A DNA stretch of 64,000 bases from the NCBI RefSeq assembly GCF_017312405.1, contig NZ_BLTG01000018.1, positions 124,001 to 188,000 of the forward strand. Direction: 5' to 3'. Origin of the DNA: Mycobacterium sp. PO1. GTDB taxonomy: Bacteria; Actinomycetota; Actinomycetes; Mycobacteriales; Mycobacteriaceae. The number at the start of each line of letters is the position of its first letter. Within the stretch, counting starts at the first letter, position 1. Positions 19,313 through 28,693 of the stretch are shown in pieces. The notes under the pieces are model-generated. The model worked only from the letters and a program-made list of their open reading frames with translations, searched no databases and was not told where the DNA came from. Made by a program: the position numbers and the translations under genes.

Positions 19313-20563
19313 TCAGCGCGGGGGCTCGATCGGCAGAGTCGGGCCACCGTACGGAGTGGGAATGGTGTAGCGCCCCTTGGGGGTCGGGTCGGTCGTGCGG
19401 CCGAGGTCGGCGCCCGGCGGCGGGCCCGCGGTGTCGTCGCCTGCGGGTCGCGGCGCGTTCTTGGCGCCGCGCACGAGCACGCCGGGATGATCGTCGCGGC
19501 AGTACGTGTACATGAACGGCTCCGGATAGTCCGCCGACGACGGGGGCCGGCGCGGGGTGCCGTACTCGCAGGCGTAGCGCGGATAGATGTCGCCGGTGGC
19601 CCAGAATCCGTTGTCGTGCATCGTGCTTCCGATCGCATCCAGCAGCGAGGTGCGGTACTCGGGGAACAGCGAGTTCAGCGCCGGGACCCGTAGGTACAGC
19701 AGCTGCGACGTGCTGGCCAGGCTGCCCAGCAGCTGCACCATCGTGTCGGAGTTGTCGGTGAACAGATTGTCCACGGAGTTCAGCGACCGCGGTGCGCGGT
19801 CGGTCAGCCGGCGGTACCCGTCCTGCATCGAGGCCACCCCGCTCAGAGTTTCCCTCAGATTGTCCGACGCGACCTCGATGCCGGCATTCTTGTCGGCGGC
19901 CAGCTGCAACGAAACCCGGCTGGTCCGCAGCATGCTCGAGGTCTCCGGCAGCACCGAATCCAGCGTCGAGAGAAGGAAGGAGCCCCCGTCGATGATGTCG
20001 GCGAGCTTCTGCGGACCGGCTTCGGACATGCTCAGCTCGCGCCTGATGACCTCGAGCTTGCCGACATCGGTCTGGGCGAGGGCGCCGTCGGCGTGTGCCA
20101 GCAGCGTGGCCAGGGTCACCGGGACCTCCGCCCGGCCGAGTCCGATCACGCTTCCGTCCCTCAGATAGGGGCCGGCGGCCGACGCCGCGGCGAAGTTGAT
20201 GTACTGCTCACCGGCCGGCGAGAGTCCCGAGACCTGGACGTCACTGGCCTCAGGGATCTTGACCGCGGCGTCGAGCGTGATGTGAGCATCCACCCCGGCC
20301 GGGGTGATCTCCAGACTCTGCACCCGCCCGACCGGAACACCGCGCAACGTGACGTCCTGGTTCGGCAGCAACCCGCCGGATTCGGGCAGCTGCACCACGA
20401 CCCGGTAACTCGCGGCGAACGGATTGACCCGCAGCGCGCCGAGGAGCAGGTACGCGCTCGCCACCACGAGCGTCAGCACCAGTGCGGCGGCGGACAACCA
20501 CGCCCGCCGGCGATGACCCCATCGCACCACCCCGACGACAGTGTTGGCTGCTCCGTTGATCAT
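19313..20563 (-). CDS. mceF: Mce family protein MceF
   Basis: 416 residues: an N-terminal transmembrane helix (AAALVLTLVVASAYLLLGAL), MlaD/MCE domain (YRVVVQLPESGGLLPNQDVTLRGVPVGRVQSLEI), a long helical SGL/tunnel region, and a Pro-rich C-terminal tail. As sixth Mce subunit it forms part of the periplasmic lipid-conducting tube. ATG start overlaps the mceE stop (ATGA). Confidence 0.93.
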   Translation of the reverse strand: MINGAANTVVGVVRWGHRRRAWLSAAALVLTLVVASAYLLLGALRVNPFAASYRVVVQLPESGGLLPNQDVTLRGVPVGRVQSLEITPAGVDAHITLDAAVKIPEASDVQVSGLSPAGEQYINFAAASAAGPYLRDGSVIGLGRAEVPVTLATLLAHADGALAQTDVGKLEVIRRELSMSEAGPQKLADIIDGGSFLLSTLDSVLPETSSMLRTSRVSLQLAADKNAGIEVASDNLRETLSGVASMQDGYRRLTDRAPRSLNSVDNLFTDNSDTMVQLLGSLASTSQLLYLRVPALNSLFPEYRTSLLDAIGSTMHDNGFWATGDIYPRYACEYGTPRRPPSSADYPEPFMYTYCRDDHPGVLVRGAKNAPRPAGDDTAGPPPGADLGRTTDPTPKGRYTIPTPYGGPTLPIEPPR

Positions 20564-21753
20564 CGAGGCGGCTCCGGTGCGACGGTGACGATCTGCCCCG
20601 GTTCGGTCGGGCTGGGCGCCACCGGAACCTGCGGCACGGCGGGGCCCTTGCCGACGATCCGTTCCTGCAACCGCAGCAGCGTGAACTTCAGCGATCCGAC
20701 CAGCTGGTGCCAGTTGTACCGCTTCGGTCCGTGCAGACCTTCGTCGCCGGCGAAACCGATATCCGGGATCGAGCCGAGGACCAACCGGTCGATGCTCACC
20801 CTGGTCGAAATGGCATTGCTGGGCATCGATTTGACGAACGGCGGCATCAACCGGTTGAGGGAGTAGAGGGTGGCATCGGGGGCCAGCACCACGTCGTTCC
20901 ACGCCGCGGCGATCGTGTTGGCGTCCGCGATCACACTGCGACCGCTGGTGTCGTCACCGGCGACGGACGGGAACTTCTGCAGCTGCCCACCGACGTCACC
21001 GAGTTGAGTCACCAGATCGGCGATCTGGTCGGTCTGGTCGGCCAGCGTGTCGGTGGCCGGTCCGGCTTCGGACATCAGTTCCCCGAGCACCTCGTTCTTG
21101 GTTTCGATCTGGGCGGCGAGGTTCGTCGTCTCGGTCAACGCCGTGGAGATCTGCTCGGAGCGGGCGTTGAGCCTGCCCAGGGTGTGGTTGGTCTTGCTGA
21201 TCAGGTCACCGAACGCCTGCCCCTGGTCACCGGTGGCCCGCCCCAGGCCGTTGATGATGTTGGTGAAGTTGCGCACCGCGCCACCGTTCACCAGGATTGC
21301 CGCCGAGCTCAGCACCGACTCGACAGTTGCCGCAGCAGTCGTCGCTTCCAGGGGGATCACGTCGCCGTCACCGAGCAGCCGGGCGCCCGGCACCACCGGC
21401 GTGGGCGGCTTGATCGACACGAACACGTCGCCCAGCGGGGTCGCCGAGCGCAGCTCGGCGGTGCTGCCCTCGGGCAGCTGCACGCCGTCCATGATCCGCA
21501 GCGTGGTCACCGCCGTGTAGTTGCGGGCCTGCATCGATTCGAGCTGTCCGACGTCGGCACCCGCCAGCTTGACCTTGGCGTGTGCGGGCAGGTTCAGCGC
21601 GTTGGCGAACACCGCGGTCAGCGTGTAGCCGTCCGCGTCGACTCCGGGTGCGGGCAGCGGGAGGCTGGCCAGACCTTCGGTGGCGCAGCCGCTGACGGTG
21701 ACTGTTGCGACGGCCGCCGCGAGCCAGGTCTTCCGGATACGGCGACCGCGCAT
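20560..21753 (-). CDS. mceE: Mce family lipoprotein MceE
   Basis: 397 residues with a lipoprotein signal (LAAAVATVTVSGC, lipobox VSGC), the normal form of the fifth Mce subunit (LprK-like). MCE domain: YTLTAVFANALNLPAHAKVKLAGADVGQLESM. Helical region with repeated SEQISTALTETTNLAAQIE-type segments follows. The start codon shares one base with the mceD stop (TGATG). Confidence 0.93.
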   Translation of the reverse strand: MRGRRIRKTWLAAAVATVTVSGCATEGLASLPLPAPGVDADGYTLTAVFANALNLPAHAKVKLAGADVGQLESMQARNYTAVTTLRIMDGVQLPEGSTAELRSATPLGDVFVSIKPPTPVVPGARLLGDGDVIPLEATTAAATVESVLSSAAILVNGGAVRNFTNIINGLGRATGDQGQAFGDLISKTNHTLGRLNARSEQISTALTETTNLAAQIETKNEVLGELMSEAGPATDTLADQTDQIADLVTQLGDVGGQLQKFPSVAGDDTSGRSVIADANTIAAAWNDVVLAPDATLYSLNRLMPPFVKSMPSNAISTRVSIDRLVLGSIPDIGFAGDEGLHGPKRYNWHQLVGSLKFTLLRLQERIVGKGPAVPQVPVAPSPTEPGQIVTVAPEPPR

Positions 21754-22871
21754 CACTTCTGCCCCATCGCGGCCAGCCCGTCGAGCACGTACGACAGCCC
21801 GAAGTCGGGCCCGAAGTCCTGCAACGTGCCGGTGCTGCAACCCAACTGGCGCAGTCCCATCATGTTGCACATCTCCTTGACGGTCTGCGTGTCGAACAAC
21901 ACCTTGTCGGTGAGGACGTGCACCCGCACCGCACCGTTCTTCTTGTCGATGATGTTGTAGAGGTTGTCCAGCGTCATCGGCGCCACGTCGAGGAACTCCA
22001 TCAGGTCACGCTGGTGGTCCACCGTCGTCGTCACGGCGACATCGCCGTTGGCGACGATCTGTCTGACCTCGTCGCGGTGGGTGTCGAGCACTTCACCGAC
22101 CTGGTTGATGACGTCCTCGAGCTTGCGGCCGGTGGCGCCGGTGCCGAAGTCCTCGTCGGCGAGGACCTGGCTGAGTTGACGCACGGAGCTCCCGAATTCG
22201 TCGAGGGTGGCCTCGTTGGCGGCCGCGGCCTCGAACAGGGAGCTGACGTTGCCGATGATGGTGGTGAGTTGGTCGCGGGTCACGTCACCGCGATCGGCGC
22301 TGAGCCGCAACGCCTCCGACAGCTCACCGAGCGCGTCCTTCATCTGCTGGCCGTTGCCGTCCACGACGGCCGCGCTGGCGTCGACGACGTCGGCGAGGGG
22401 GCCGTTGCCTCTGCCGTCGCCCTCCAGCGACATCGACAGCTTGTCCAGCACGTCGAGCACGCGGGCGAACTCGACCGGGGTCTTGGTGCGGTCCAGTCCG
22501 ATGGTGGCGTGATCCGCCAGCGTCGGCCCGTCCTGATAGGGCGGGGTCAGCTCGATCTGCCGGTCGGTCAGGATCGAGTTGGAGATCGTCACGGCCTGGA
22601 CGTCGGCGGGTATCTTGACGTCGCGGTCGACGGTGAAGTCGACCTCGACGTAGCCGCCCATCGGCCGGATCTCGGTGACTGTGCCCACCGGCATGCCCAG
22701 TACCGCAACGGTGTTGTCGACGTAGAGGCCCGCGGCGCTGTCGAACTGTGCGGTCACCGTGATCGTGTCCATCCGCTCCGCCAGGTACGACCACCCGATT
22801 CCGGCAGCCACCAAGGCGGCGATCAGCACGGTGCCGGTCAGTGCAGCGAGTCTGGTTCTGCGGCTGGTCAT
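21753..22871 (-). CDS. mceD: Mce family protein MceD
   Basis: 372 residues; transmembrane anchor (LAALTGTVLIAALVAAGIGW), MCE domain (ITVTAQFDSAAGLYVDNTVAVLGMPVGTVTEI), long coiled region, two Cys near the C-terminus (KEMCNMMG, QLGCSTG). Start at ATG 22871 overlapping mceC stop (ATGA); the longer frame upstream has no support. Confidence 0.93.
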   Translation of the reverse strand: MTSRRTRLAALTGTVLIAALVAAGIGWSYLAERMDTITVTAQFDSAAGLYVDNTVAVLGMPVGTVTEIRPMGGYVEVDFTVDRDVKIPADVQAVTISNSILTDRQIELTPPYQDGPTLADHATIGLDRTKTPVEFARVLDVLDKLSMSLEGDGRGNGPLADVVDASAAVVDGNGQQMKDALGELSEALRLSADRGDVTRDQLTTIIGNVSSLFEAAAANEATLDEFGSSVRQLSQVLADEDFGTGATGRKLEDVINQVGEVLDTHRDEVRQIVANGDVAVTTTVDHQRDLMEFLDVAPMTLDNLYNIIDKKNGAVRVHVLTDKVLFDTQTVKEMCNMMGLRQLGCSTGTLQDFGPDFGLSYVLDGLAAMGQK

Positions 22872-23908
22872 TTGCAGTCCTGGAAGTACTGGATCATGTC
22901 GAACTGTTTGGCGCGGCCGCTGATCGCGCACATCCACGAATCCACCAGCAGACCGTTGGTGACGTTCAGGTCGACGGCGTTGCCGTTTCCGGTGGCGTTG
23001 GCGAGCCCGCGCAGCGCGGGCGGGCCCGCCTGCAACGTGCTGCGCAGCAGATCGTCGTGCTCGCTGAGCATTCCGGAGAGTTCCCGCAGGTCGATGAGCA
23101 GCTGCTCCAGTTCGGGGCGGTTGTCCACCGCCACGGTGCTCAGCGTCTCCACGAGGTTGGTCAGCGCTGCCATCATCGCGTGGAAGCTCGCCCGGCGCGC
23201 CACGAACTCGCCCAGCAGCGCGTTGCCCTGGTTGACCAGGCTGCCGATCGTGGACTGTTGTCGGCGCAGGGTCGTGCTCACCATCTCGGTGGTCTCAAGC
23301 AGCTGGCCCAACTGATCTCGCCGTTCGGCGATGATCGTCGACAGCGTGTGCGTGTTCGCCAGCGCCTGCGGTACCACCGGTGGCAGTGTTTCGAGTTGCT
23401 TACCCAGGATCGCCAGGGATTGGGCGAACCTGTCCGAGTCGACCTGCTCATAGGTCCGGGTCACGTCGGCGAGCGCTTCCTGCAGATCGTAGGGAACCTC
23501 GGTGTGACGCAGGTCGAAGGTGTCGTCCGGCAACGTCCCCGCGCCGTCGGGTTCCAGCGACAGATATCGCGATCCGAGGATGGTGGTCACCTTGATGACG
23601 GCCCGGGACTCCCGGCCGAAGACGATGTCGTCGCGGACTTTGAGCCCGGCCTCGACATGATCTCCGGCCAGCGTCATGCTGGTCACCTCACCGACCGGGA
23701 TTCCTGCCACCACGATGGGATTGCCCACCTGAAGTGCGGCGGCCTGCAGGAACTTCGCCGCGTAGTGCCGGTAACCGATGTTGGCCAACTGCACCATGAG
23801 CATGGCGCCGACCACGACGGCCACCACCGCGATCGCTCCCACGCCGAGCAGCGTCTTGTTGCGCTCCTCGAGCGGCTTCTTCCGGCGTCTGGTCGATGCT
23901 TCAGCCAT
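22868..23908 (-). CDS. mceC: Mce family protein MceC
   Basis: 346 residues; a basic cytoplasmic start (TRRRKKP), a transmembrane helix (VGAIAVVAVVVGAMLMVQL), MCE domain (AAKFLQAAALQVGNPIVVAGIPVGEVTSM) and a long helical region ending in SWMCAISGR...FQDCK with two Cys. The start overlaps mceB by 8 nt. Shorter than many MceC proteins, which often carry a Pro-rich tail; the tail is absent here. Confidence 0.93.
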   Translation of the reverse strand: MAEASTRRRKKPLEERNKTLLGVGAIAVVAVVVGAMLMVQLANIGYRHYAAKFLQAAALQVGNPIVVAGIPVGEVTSMTLAGDHVEAGLKVRDDIVFGRESRAVIKVTTILGSRYLSLEPDGAGTLPDDTFDLRHTEVPYDLQEALADVTRTYEQVDSDRFAQSLAILGKQLETLPPVVPQALANTHTLSTIIAERRDQLGQLLETTEMVSTTLRRQQSTIGSLVNQGNALLGEFVARRASFHAMMAALTNLVETLSTVAVDNRPELEQLLIDLRELSGMLSEHDDLLRSTLQAGPPALRGLANATGNGNAVDLNVTNGLLVDSWMCAISGRAKQFDMIQYFQDCK

Positions 23909-24956
23909 TGGCCAGGTTCCTGCATCGGGGGCTGTAGGTGGCGTCGTTGCCGGGCGTGGCCGCGTCGACGACGATCGGGACCACGTCGTTGAGGCCGGGG
24001 AAGAAGCCGGTGGCGTTCAGATCGCAGGCGTACGCGTTGGCGTACGCCCCTTCGTTGGTGATGCGGGCGAATCCCTTGAGCAGCAGCGGCAGATTGGCTC
24101 CGGTGAAGGCCAGCTGCGGTTCGATGCTGACCATGTGCCGGGTGAATCCCGGCTCGCGGGTGACCAGTTCGGTGAGGTCGGGCTCCACCTCGTCGCTGAT
24201 CGTCGACAGTTGGCTCATCACCCGCGAGATGGTGCCCATCGAGTCGACCAGCTCGGGTCGGCGCGCCTCGAAGCTGGACACCACGCCGCGGGTGGTGGTG
24301 ATCACCTGGTCGAGATCGTCGTTGTGCCGGGCGAGATTGCCGACCACCGAGTTGAGGTCGGTGATGACCGCGCCGAGTTCCTCGTCGCGTCCGGCGAAGG
24401 CGTCGGTGAGCTGTGAGGTCTGATCGACCAGCGCCGTGATCGACGCGTTGTCCCCCTGCAGGGACTGGATCACTCCCTGGGTCAGGTCGTCGGCGGCGTT
24501 CGGGTCCAGCAGGCTGAACAGCGGCTCGTAACCGTTGAGGAGCGCACCGACGTCGAACGACGGGTCGGTGCGTTCGACGGGAATGACACTGCCCGCCGGC
24601 AACGGTCCCGGGTCGCCGACGCTGCCCAGCGACAGCCCGAGGTACCGCTGTCCGACGATGTTCTGGTACGTCACCGACGCGACCGTCGTGCCGAGCACCT
24701 GCTGGTCGCTCTGCACCACGAAATCGACCCTGGCGTGCTTGCCGTCGAGTTCGATGCCCTCGACGCGTCCCACCCGCACCCCGGCCATCCGGACGTCGTC
24801 GCCTTCGCGCAGACCGAAGACGTCGGTGAACACTGCGGCGTACGGGACCGTCCGACCGGCGACGTCACGCCGCAGTGTCGCGTACACCAGCCACGTCACC
24901 GTCACCGCCACCGCCATGAACAACGACAGCCCGATTGCGGCGCCCCGGATCTTCAC
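23901..24956 (-). CDS. mceB: Mce family protein MceB
   Basis: 351 residues: transmembrane N-terminus (IGLSLFMAVAVTVTWLVYATL), MCE domain (RTVPYAAVFTDVFGLREGDDVRMAGVRVGRVEGI), helical region, and a C-terminal Cys pair (YACDLN, SPRCRN). Start overlaps the mceA stop (ATGA). Confidence 0.93.
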   Translation of the reverse strand: MKIRGAAIGLSLFMAVAVTVTWLVYATLRRDVAGRTVPYAAVFTDVFGLREGDDVRMAGVRVGRVEGIELDGKHARVDFVVQSDQQVLGTTVASVTYQNIVGQRYLGLSLGSVGDPGPLPAGSVIPVERTDPSFDVGALLNGYEPLFSLLDPNAADDLTQGVIQSLQGDNASITALVDQTSQLTDAFAGRDEELGAVITDLNSVVGNLARHNDDLDQVITTTRGVVSSFEARRPELVDSMGTISRVMSQLSTISDEVEPDLTELVTREPGFTRHMVSIEPQLAFTGANLPLLLKGFARITNEGAYANAYACDLNATGFFPGLNDVVPIVVDAATPGNDATYSPRCRNLANG

Positions 24957-26638
24957 CGATTCCCCCCTCTCGAGTTCGAATCCGCCAGGGACACCGTGGC
25001 ACCGCGCGCGACGGGGCCGAGCAGCAGTTGGGTGGCCGTGGTGGCCGGCTGACCGGTGATCACTGCGAGCTGGTTGCGTTCCTGTTGACTGCCAACGGGT
25101 CCCACATTGCCGCCGTAGAAATTTCCGCCGGAGAAATTGCCGCCGTAGGAGTTGCCGCCGTAGGAGGCCGGCGCGGCCTCGGCGGGCAGGACCGGCCCGC
25201 CGGGGGCAGCCGGGACGGCCGGGCCGGTCGGGCCGGTCGGTGGCGCGGGCGCAGGTGGGGGCGGATCACCGGGTTTCGGCGCGACCGGCGCCACCGGAGA
25301 CAAGATCTGCGGGGGCTGGGGATCGGGCACCAGCGCGGGGTTGGCCGTGTCGGGCACCGGCGCCGACGGCGGCATCCACGACGGCAGCGGCGGATTCGGG
25401 TCGGCCAGACTCGGGTTGTGGTCGACCAGTGGCGGTCCGACCGCCACCAGATTGCCGTTCTCACCGACCACCGTTCCGCTGGGCGGGGCCAGATCCGGAG
25501 GGGGCTGATAGTTCTGGGGCAGAAGCACATCCGGCAGCTCCGGACGCGTCGGCACCAGCGGCGCGGTGTAACAGCTCGGCCCCTTCAGCCCGGCGTACTG
25601 CGGGCAGTCGGCCCGCGTGTAGCTGTAGGTCGGGGTGAACGACAGGTTCACCCGCATGTTCGCCGTGTCCTGTTCGGGAATCCACACTTCGTCGAAGAAC
25701 TTGTCGGACAACCCGTTGAGCTTGACGAAGGCGGGCACCCAGTGGGGCGAGATCTCGGCCAGCGATCCCAGTACCGGGGTCAGATCCGAGCTGATCTCGA
25801 CCAGCTTGTCGGTGTGGTTGTTCAGCGCGGTGTCGGTGGTGCCGAGCGTGTGCAGTCCACCGCTGATCAGCGAATCCAGTTGGCTGCGTTGCCGGACCAG
25901 TGTGCGCATCGGCTCCACCGCCACGTGCAGCGCGTCGATCAACTCGGGGGCGGTCTGCTGCAGTCCCCGGGTGGCGTCGATGAGCGCCGAGACCGTCGTC
26001 GGGCCCGGGTCGCTCGCCACGATGGAGTCGATCTCGTCGACCAGCCTGCTGAGCTGAGCACCACTGGTCAGCAGCTCGGTGCGGCGATCCTCGGTGGCGG
26101 CGTTGACGGCGGCCAAGACGCCGATGGTCTTGTCCTCGCGGCCACGGCCGGTGGCCGCCAGGATGTCGCGCAGCTTGCTGATCGTCGTCTGGAACAGCAC
26201 GGTGGGCAGCTCGGTGTCCTCGGGGATGTGCGCGCCTTCACTGATCGGCGGGCCGTGCCCCTGGTCGACCAGCTGCACCGACGACACCGCGAAGACGTTG
26301 CTCGGCACCACTCGTGCGGTGACGGTCGCGGGAACCGACTTGGCGTAGTGCGGATCCAGATCGATGTGCACGTAGTTCGGCTCGCCGTGCGCGGCGGGGG
26401 TGACGTCCTGCACGGCACCGACGAGTACGCCGTGGTACTTCACGTCAGAGCGTTGCGGCAGCCCGTCACCGACGTTGACCAGGTCGGCCACCACCCGCAC
26501 GTAGGGGTCCAGCCGACCGGTGGCCTTCACCAGCAGCGTCGCCGTCACCACCGCGGCTACCGCCACCAACGCGAGGCCGGCCGCCAGCAGCTGCCGGTCG
26601 GAGGGTCCGCGGCCGTCCGTTTCGAACGAATTGCCCAT
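24953..26638 (-). CDS. mceA: Mce family protein MceA with GGN-repeat tail
   Basis: 561 residues, longer than the usual 400-450. N-terminal transmembrane helix (LLAAGLALVAVAAVVTATLLV), MCE domain (VRVVADLVNVGDGLPQRSDVKYHGVLVGAV), helical region, Cys pair (ADCPQY, GPSCYT), then about 180 residues of Pro-rich sequence and four Tyr/Ser-Gly-Gly-Asn repeats. The stop of the upstream yrbEB gene directly abuts this ATG. First of the six tube subunits. Confidence 0.93.
   Translation of the reverse strand: MGNSFETDGRGPSDRQLLAAGLALVAVAAVVTATLLVKATGRLDPYVRVVADLVNVGDGLPQRSDVKYHGVLVGAVQDVTPAAHGEPNYVHIDLDPHYAKSVPATVTARVVPSNVFAVSSVQLVDQGHGPPISEGAHIPEDTELPTVLFQTTISKLRDILAATGRGREDKTIGVLAAVNAATEDRRTELLTSGAQLSRLVDEIDSIVASDPGPTTVSALIDATRGLQQTAPELIDALHVAVEPMRTLVRQRSQLDSLISGGLHTLGTTDTALNNHTDKLVEISSDLTPVLGSLAEISPHWVPAFVKLNGLSDKFFDEVWIPEQDTANMRVNLSFTPTYSYTRADCPQYAGLKGPSCYTAPLVPTRPELPDVLLPQNYQPPPDLAPPSGTVVGENGNLVAVGPPLVDHNPSLADPNPPLPSWMPPSAPVPDTANPALVPDPQPPQILSPVAPVAPKPGDPPPPAPAPPTGPTGPAVPAAPGGPVLPAEAAPASYGGNSYGGNFSGGNFYGGNVGPVGSQQERNQLAVITGQPATTATQLLLGPVARGATVSLADSNSRGGNR
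25107..25166. repeat. Four 15-bp in-frame repeats in mceA
   Basis: On the minus strand these encode YGGNS-YGGNF-SGGNF-YGGNV. Units are about 15 bp each, with the first two (in coding order) nearly identical at DNA level. They lie after the Pro-rich region near the C-terminus. Confidence 0.85.
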
Positions 26639-27496
26639 TCAGCCCCCGAACCTCGCGCCGGAGTCGACCGACCACAGCGCCATGGTCAGCAGCATGTTGA
26701 CCATGATCACCACGGTGATGCTGGCGCGCATCGCGTGGCCGGCAGCCACCCCCACCCCGACCGGACCGCCGCTGGCGTAGAAACCGTAGTAGCACTGGAC
26801 CGTCGAGGCGATCCACACGAACACGATGGTCTTGATGATCGAGTACACGATGTCCTGCCCGGACAGCATCAGCGTGAAGTAGTGCAGATAGGAGCCGGTC
26901 GAACCGCCGGAGATGATCGTGACGACGACCTGGGTGGTCAGGTAGCTCACCGCCAGACAGGCGACGTACAGGGGGACCGCGGCCACGGTCGCGGCCATCA
27001 GGCGGGTGGTCACCAGATACGGAATGGGCCGGATCCCCAGCGAATCCAGGGCGTCGATCTCCTCGGCGATCCGCATCGAACCGAGCTGCGCGGTGAAGCG
27101 GCAACCGGCCTGCGTGGCGAACGCCAGCGACGCCGCGATCGGCGCGAGCTCACGGGTGTTGACCAACGACGAGATGATGCCGGTCGCCGGCCCCAACCCG
27201 AGCAGATCGAGAAAGTTGTAGCCCTCGATCCCCACCAGCGCGCCGACAGTGATACCCAGCACGATCGCCACGCCCGCCGTGCCCCCGCCCACCACCAACG
27301 AGCCGTTGCCCCAAGCGATGTCGGAGAGGAGACGGACGAACTCCTTGCGGTAGTGGGTGAACGCGACGGGGATGCCGGCGATCGCGCGGCCGAAGAAGAC
27401 CAGCATGTGGCCGAGCCGCACGATGGGTCCGGTGGTGCGCTGGTAGAGCTTTCGCGCCGGAGCGAACAGGGCCGGGGTGAACTGGGATGCGGTCAT
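26639..27496 (-). CDS. yrbEB: YrbE/MlaE-type permease subunit B
   Basis: 285 residues, the second of two MlaE permeases for the Mce ABC importer. Five to six membrane helices; the conserved cytoplasmic coupling region reads MRIAEEIDALDSLGIRPIPYLVTTRL, the MlaE EEIDAL signature that contacts the ATPase (Mkl, encoded elsewhere). The stop directly abuts the mceA start. Confidence 0.95.
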   Translation of the reverse strand: MTASQFTPALFAPARKLYQRTTGPIVRLGHMLVFFGRAIAGIPVAFTHYRKEFVRLLSDIAWGNGSLVVGGGTAGVAIVLGITVGALVGIEGYNFLDLLGLGPATGIISSLVNTRELAPIAASLAFATQAGCRFTAQLGSMRIAEEIDALDSLGIRPIPYLVTTRLMAATVAAVPLYVACLAVSYLTTQVVVTIISGGSTGSYLHYFTLMLSGQDIVYSIIKTIVFVWIASTVQCYYGFYASGGPVGVGVAAGHAMRASITVVIMVNMLLTMALWSVDSGARFGG

Positions 27497-27500
27497 CGGT

Positions 27501-28385
27501 CTACAGCCCCACCCGCGGGAACATCATGATGTAGAGCTGGCTGATCGCGACGTTGACCACCATCAGCACCAGGATCGATTCGACCACCGCGGCGTTGACC
27601 GAGTTCGCCACCCCGGTCGGACCACCCTTCGTCGACATTCCTTTCTGACAGGACACCACGGCGACGATGGCCCCGAACACGACCGCCTTGACCAGCGCCA
27701 CGATCATGTCCCCCGTCGTGGCGAAGGCGGCGAAGGTGGCGACGAAGCTGCCCGGCGCGCCGTTCTGGAAGTACACGTTGAACAGGTAGCTCGCCAGGAA
27801 GCCGACGAAGCAGACGACGCCGGTGAGGGCGACACCGACCATGACCGCGGCCGCGAACCGGGGGACGACGAGTCGGCGCACCACCGACACCCCCATCACT
27901 TCCATGGCGTCGGTTTCCTCGCGCATCTTGCGCGAGCCGAGATCGGCGGTGATCGCCGAGCCCACGGCGGCGGCCATCAGGATCGCCGCCGTCAGCGACG
28001 CCGCCTGCCGGATCACCGCCAGCCCGCTCGCGGCACCGGCGAGCGACGTGGCGCCGACCTGACCGGCCAGCAACGCGAACTGGATCGACAGCGTCACGCC
28101 GATCGGCAGCGCCACCAGGACGGTCGGCAGCACCGCGGTGCCCGCCATGAAAGCGCCCTGCCGGATGAATTCCTGCCATTGGAAGCGCCCGGTCAGCAGA
28201 TCGATGATGAGATATTGGATCGTCCGCACTCCGAGGACGAACTGGTCCCCGACCGTCGTCAGCGACGCCAGCGGGTGCCGCGAGACGTAGCCACCGGCCC
28301 AGTCGGTGATCTCCTGCACGCCGGCGTCGGGTGCCGCCTCTCTCGAAGGTTGTCCAGAAGAACTCGCACTCTGTTGAATCGTCAT
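27501..28385 (-). CDS. yrbEA: YrbE/MlaE-type permease subunit A
   Basis: 294 residues and first gene of the mce transcript. Contains the MlaE coupling motif (KMREETDAMEVMGVSVVRRL) and the usual helices, after a polar N-terminal region. ATG at 28385 follows the 308-bp control region shared with the divergent YCII gene. Forms the heterodimeric permease with YrbEB. Confidence 0.95.
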   Translation of the reverse strand: MTIQQSASSSGQPSREAAPDAGVQEITDWAGGYVSRHPLASLTTVGDQFVLGVRTIQYLIIDLLTGRFQWQEFIRQGAFMAGTAVLPTVLVALPIGVTLSIQFALLAGQVGATSLAGAASGLAVIRQAASLTAAILMAAAVGSAITADLGSRKMREETDAMEVMGVSVVRRLVVPRFAAAVMVGVALTGVVCFVGFLASYLFNVYFQNGAPGSFVATFAAFATTGDMIVALVKAVVFGAIVAVVSCQKGMSTKGGPTGVANSVNAAVVESILVLMVVNVAISQLYIMMFPRVGL

Positions 28386-28693
28386 TTACTTATTGCTGGG
28401 TGCATCGGCAGCATCGGCGATCTCTCTGGTTCCTGTTCGTGCAGGATATCGACGTTCAGTAGGTCTAAATGACGTGTGCGACAAAAACCCTTCTCACGTC
28501 CCCGCGCAACCTTCACCATCCGTCGGACATGAGTATGCACATTAACTTCTCGATGTGGCAAAGATTGCCAAAAATTCTCAGGCACGTCGTGTCGATTCCC
28601 GCCGACGCCGTTCGACGTGTTGACGTGGGCCCCCGGAACACCCCGGCGCGACACTGGTACGGGCCCCTTCCCGAAAACAGAAGGAGAGACACG
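28386..28693. promoter_or_regulatory. Divergent control region of the mce operon
   Basis: A 308-bp intergenic stretch, AT-richer than its surroundings, with no convincing gene. It contains a perfect 6-3-6 palindrome TGGCAA-AGA-TTGCCA at 28556-28570, about 170 bp upstream of the yrbEA start and 124 bp before the YCII start. A strong Shine-Dalgarno (AGAAGGAGAG) lies at its right end for the YCII gene. The palindrome is a candidate repressor site. Confidence 0.5.

Noticed and set aside
24935..27529. Very long plus-strand open frame across mceA and yrbEB
   Set aside because: Arg/His/Gln-rich antisense shadow of real genes that carry clear Mce and MlaE motifs.
28469..28693. Upstream extension of the YCII gene
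   Set aside because: The domain starts directly at ATG 28694 after a strong Shine-Dalgarno; upstream codons lie in AT-rich promoter DNA.
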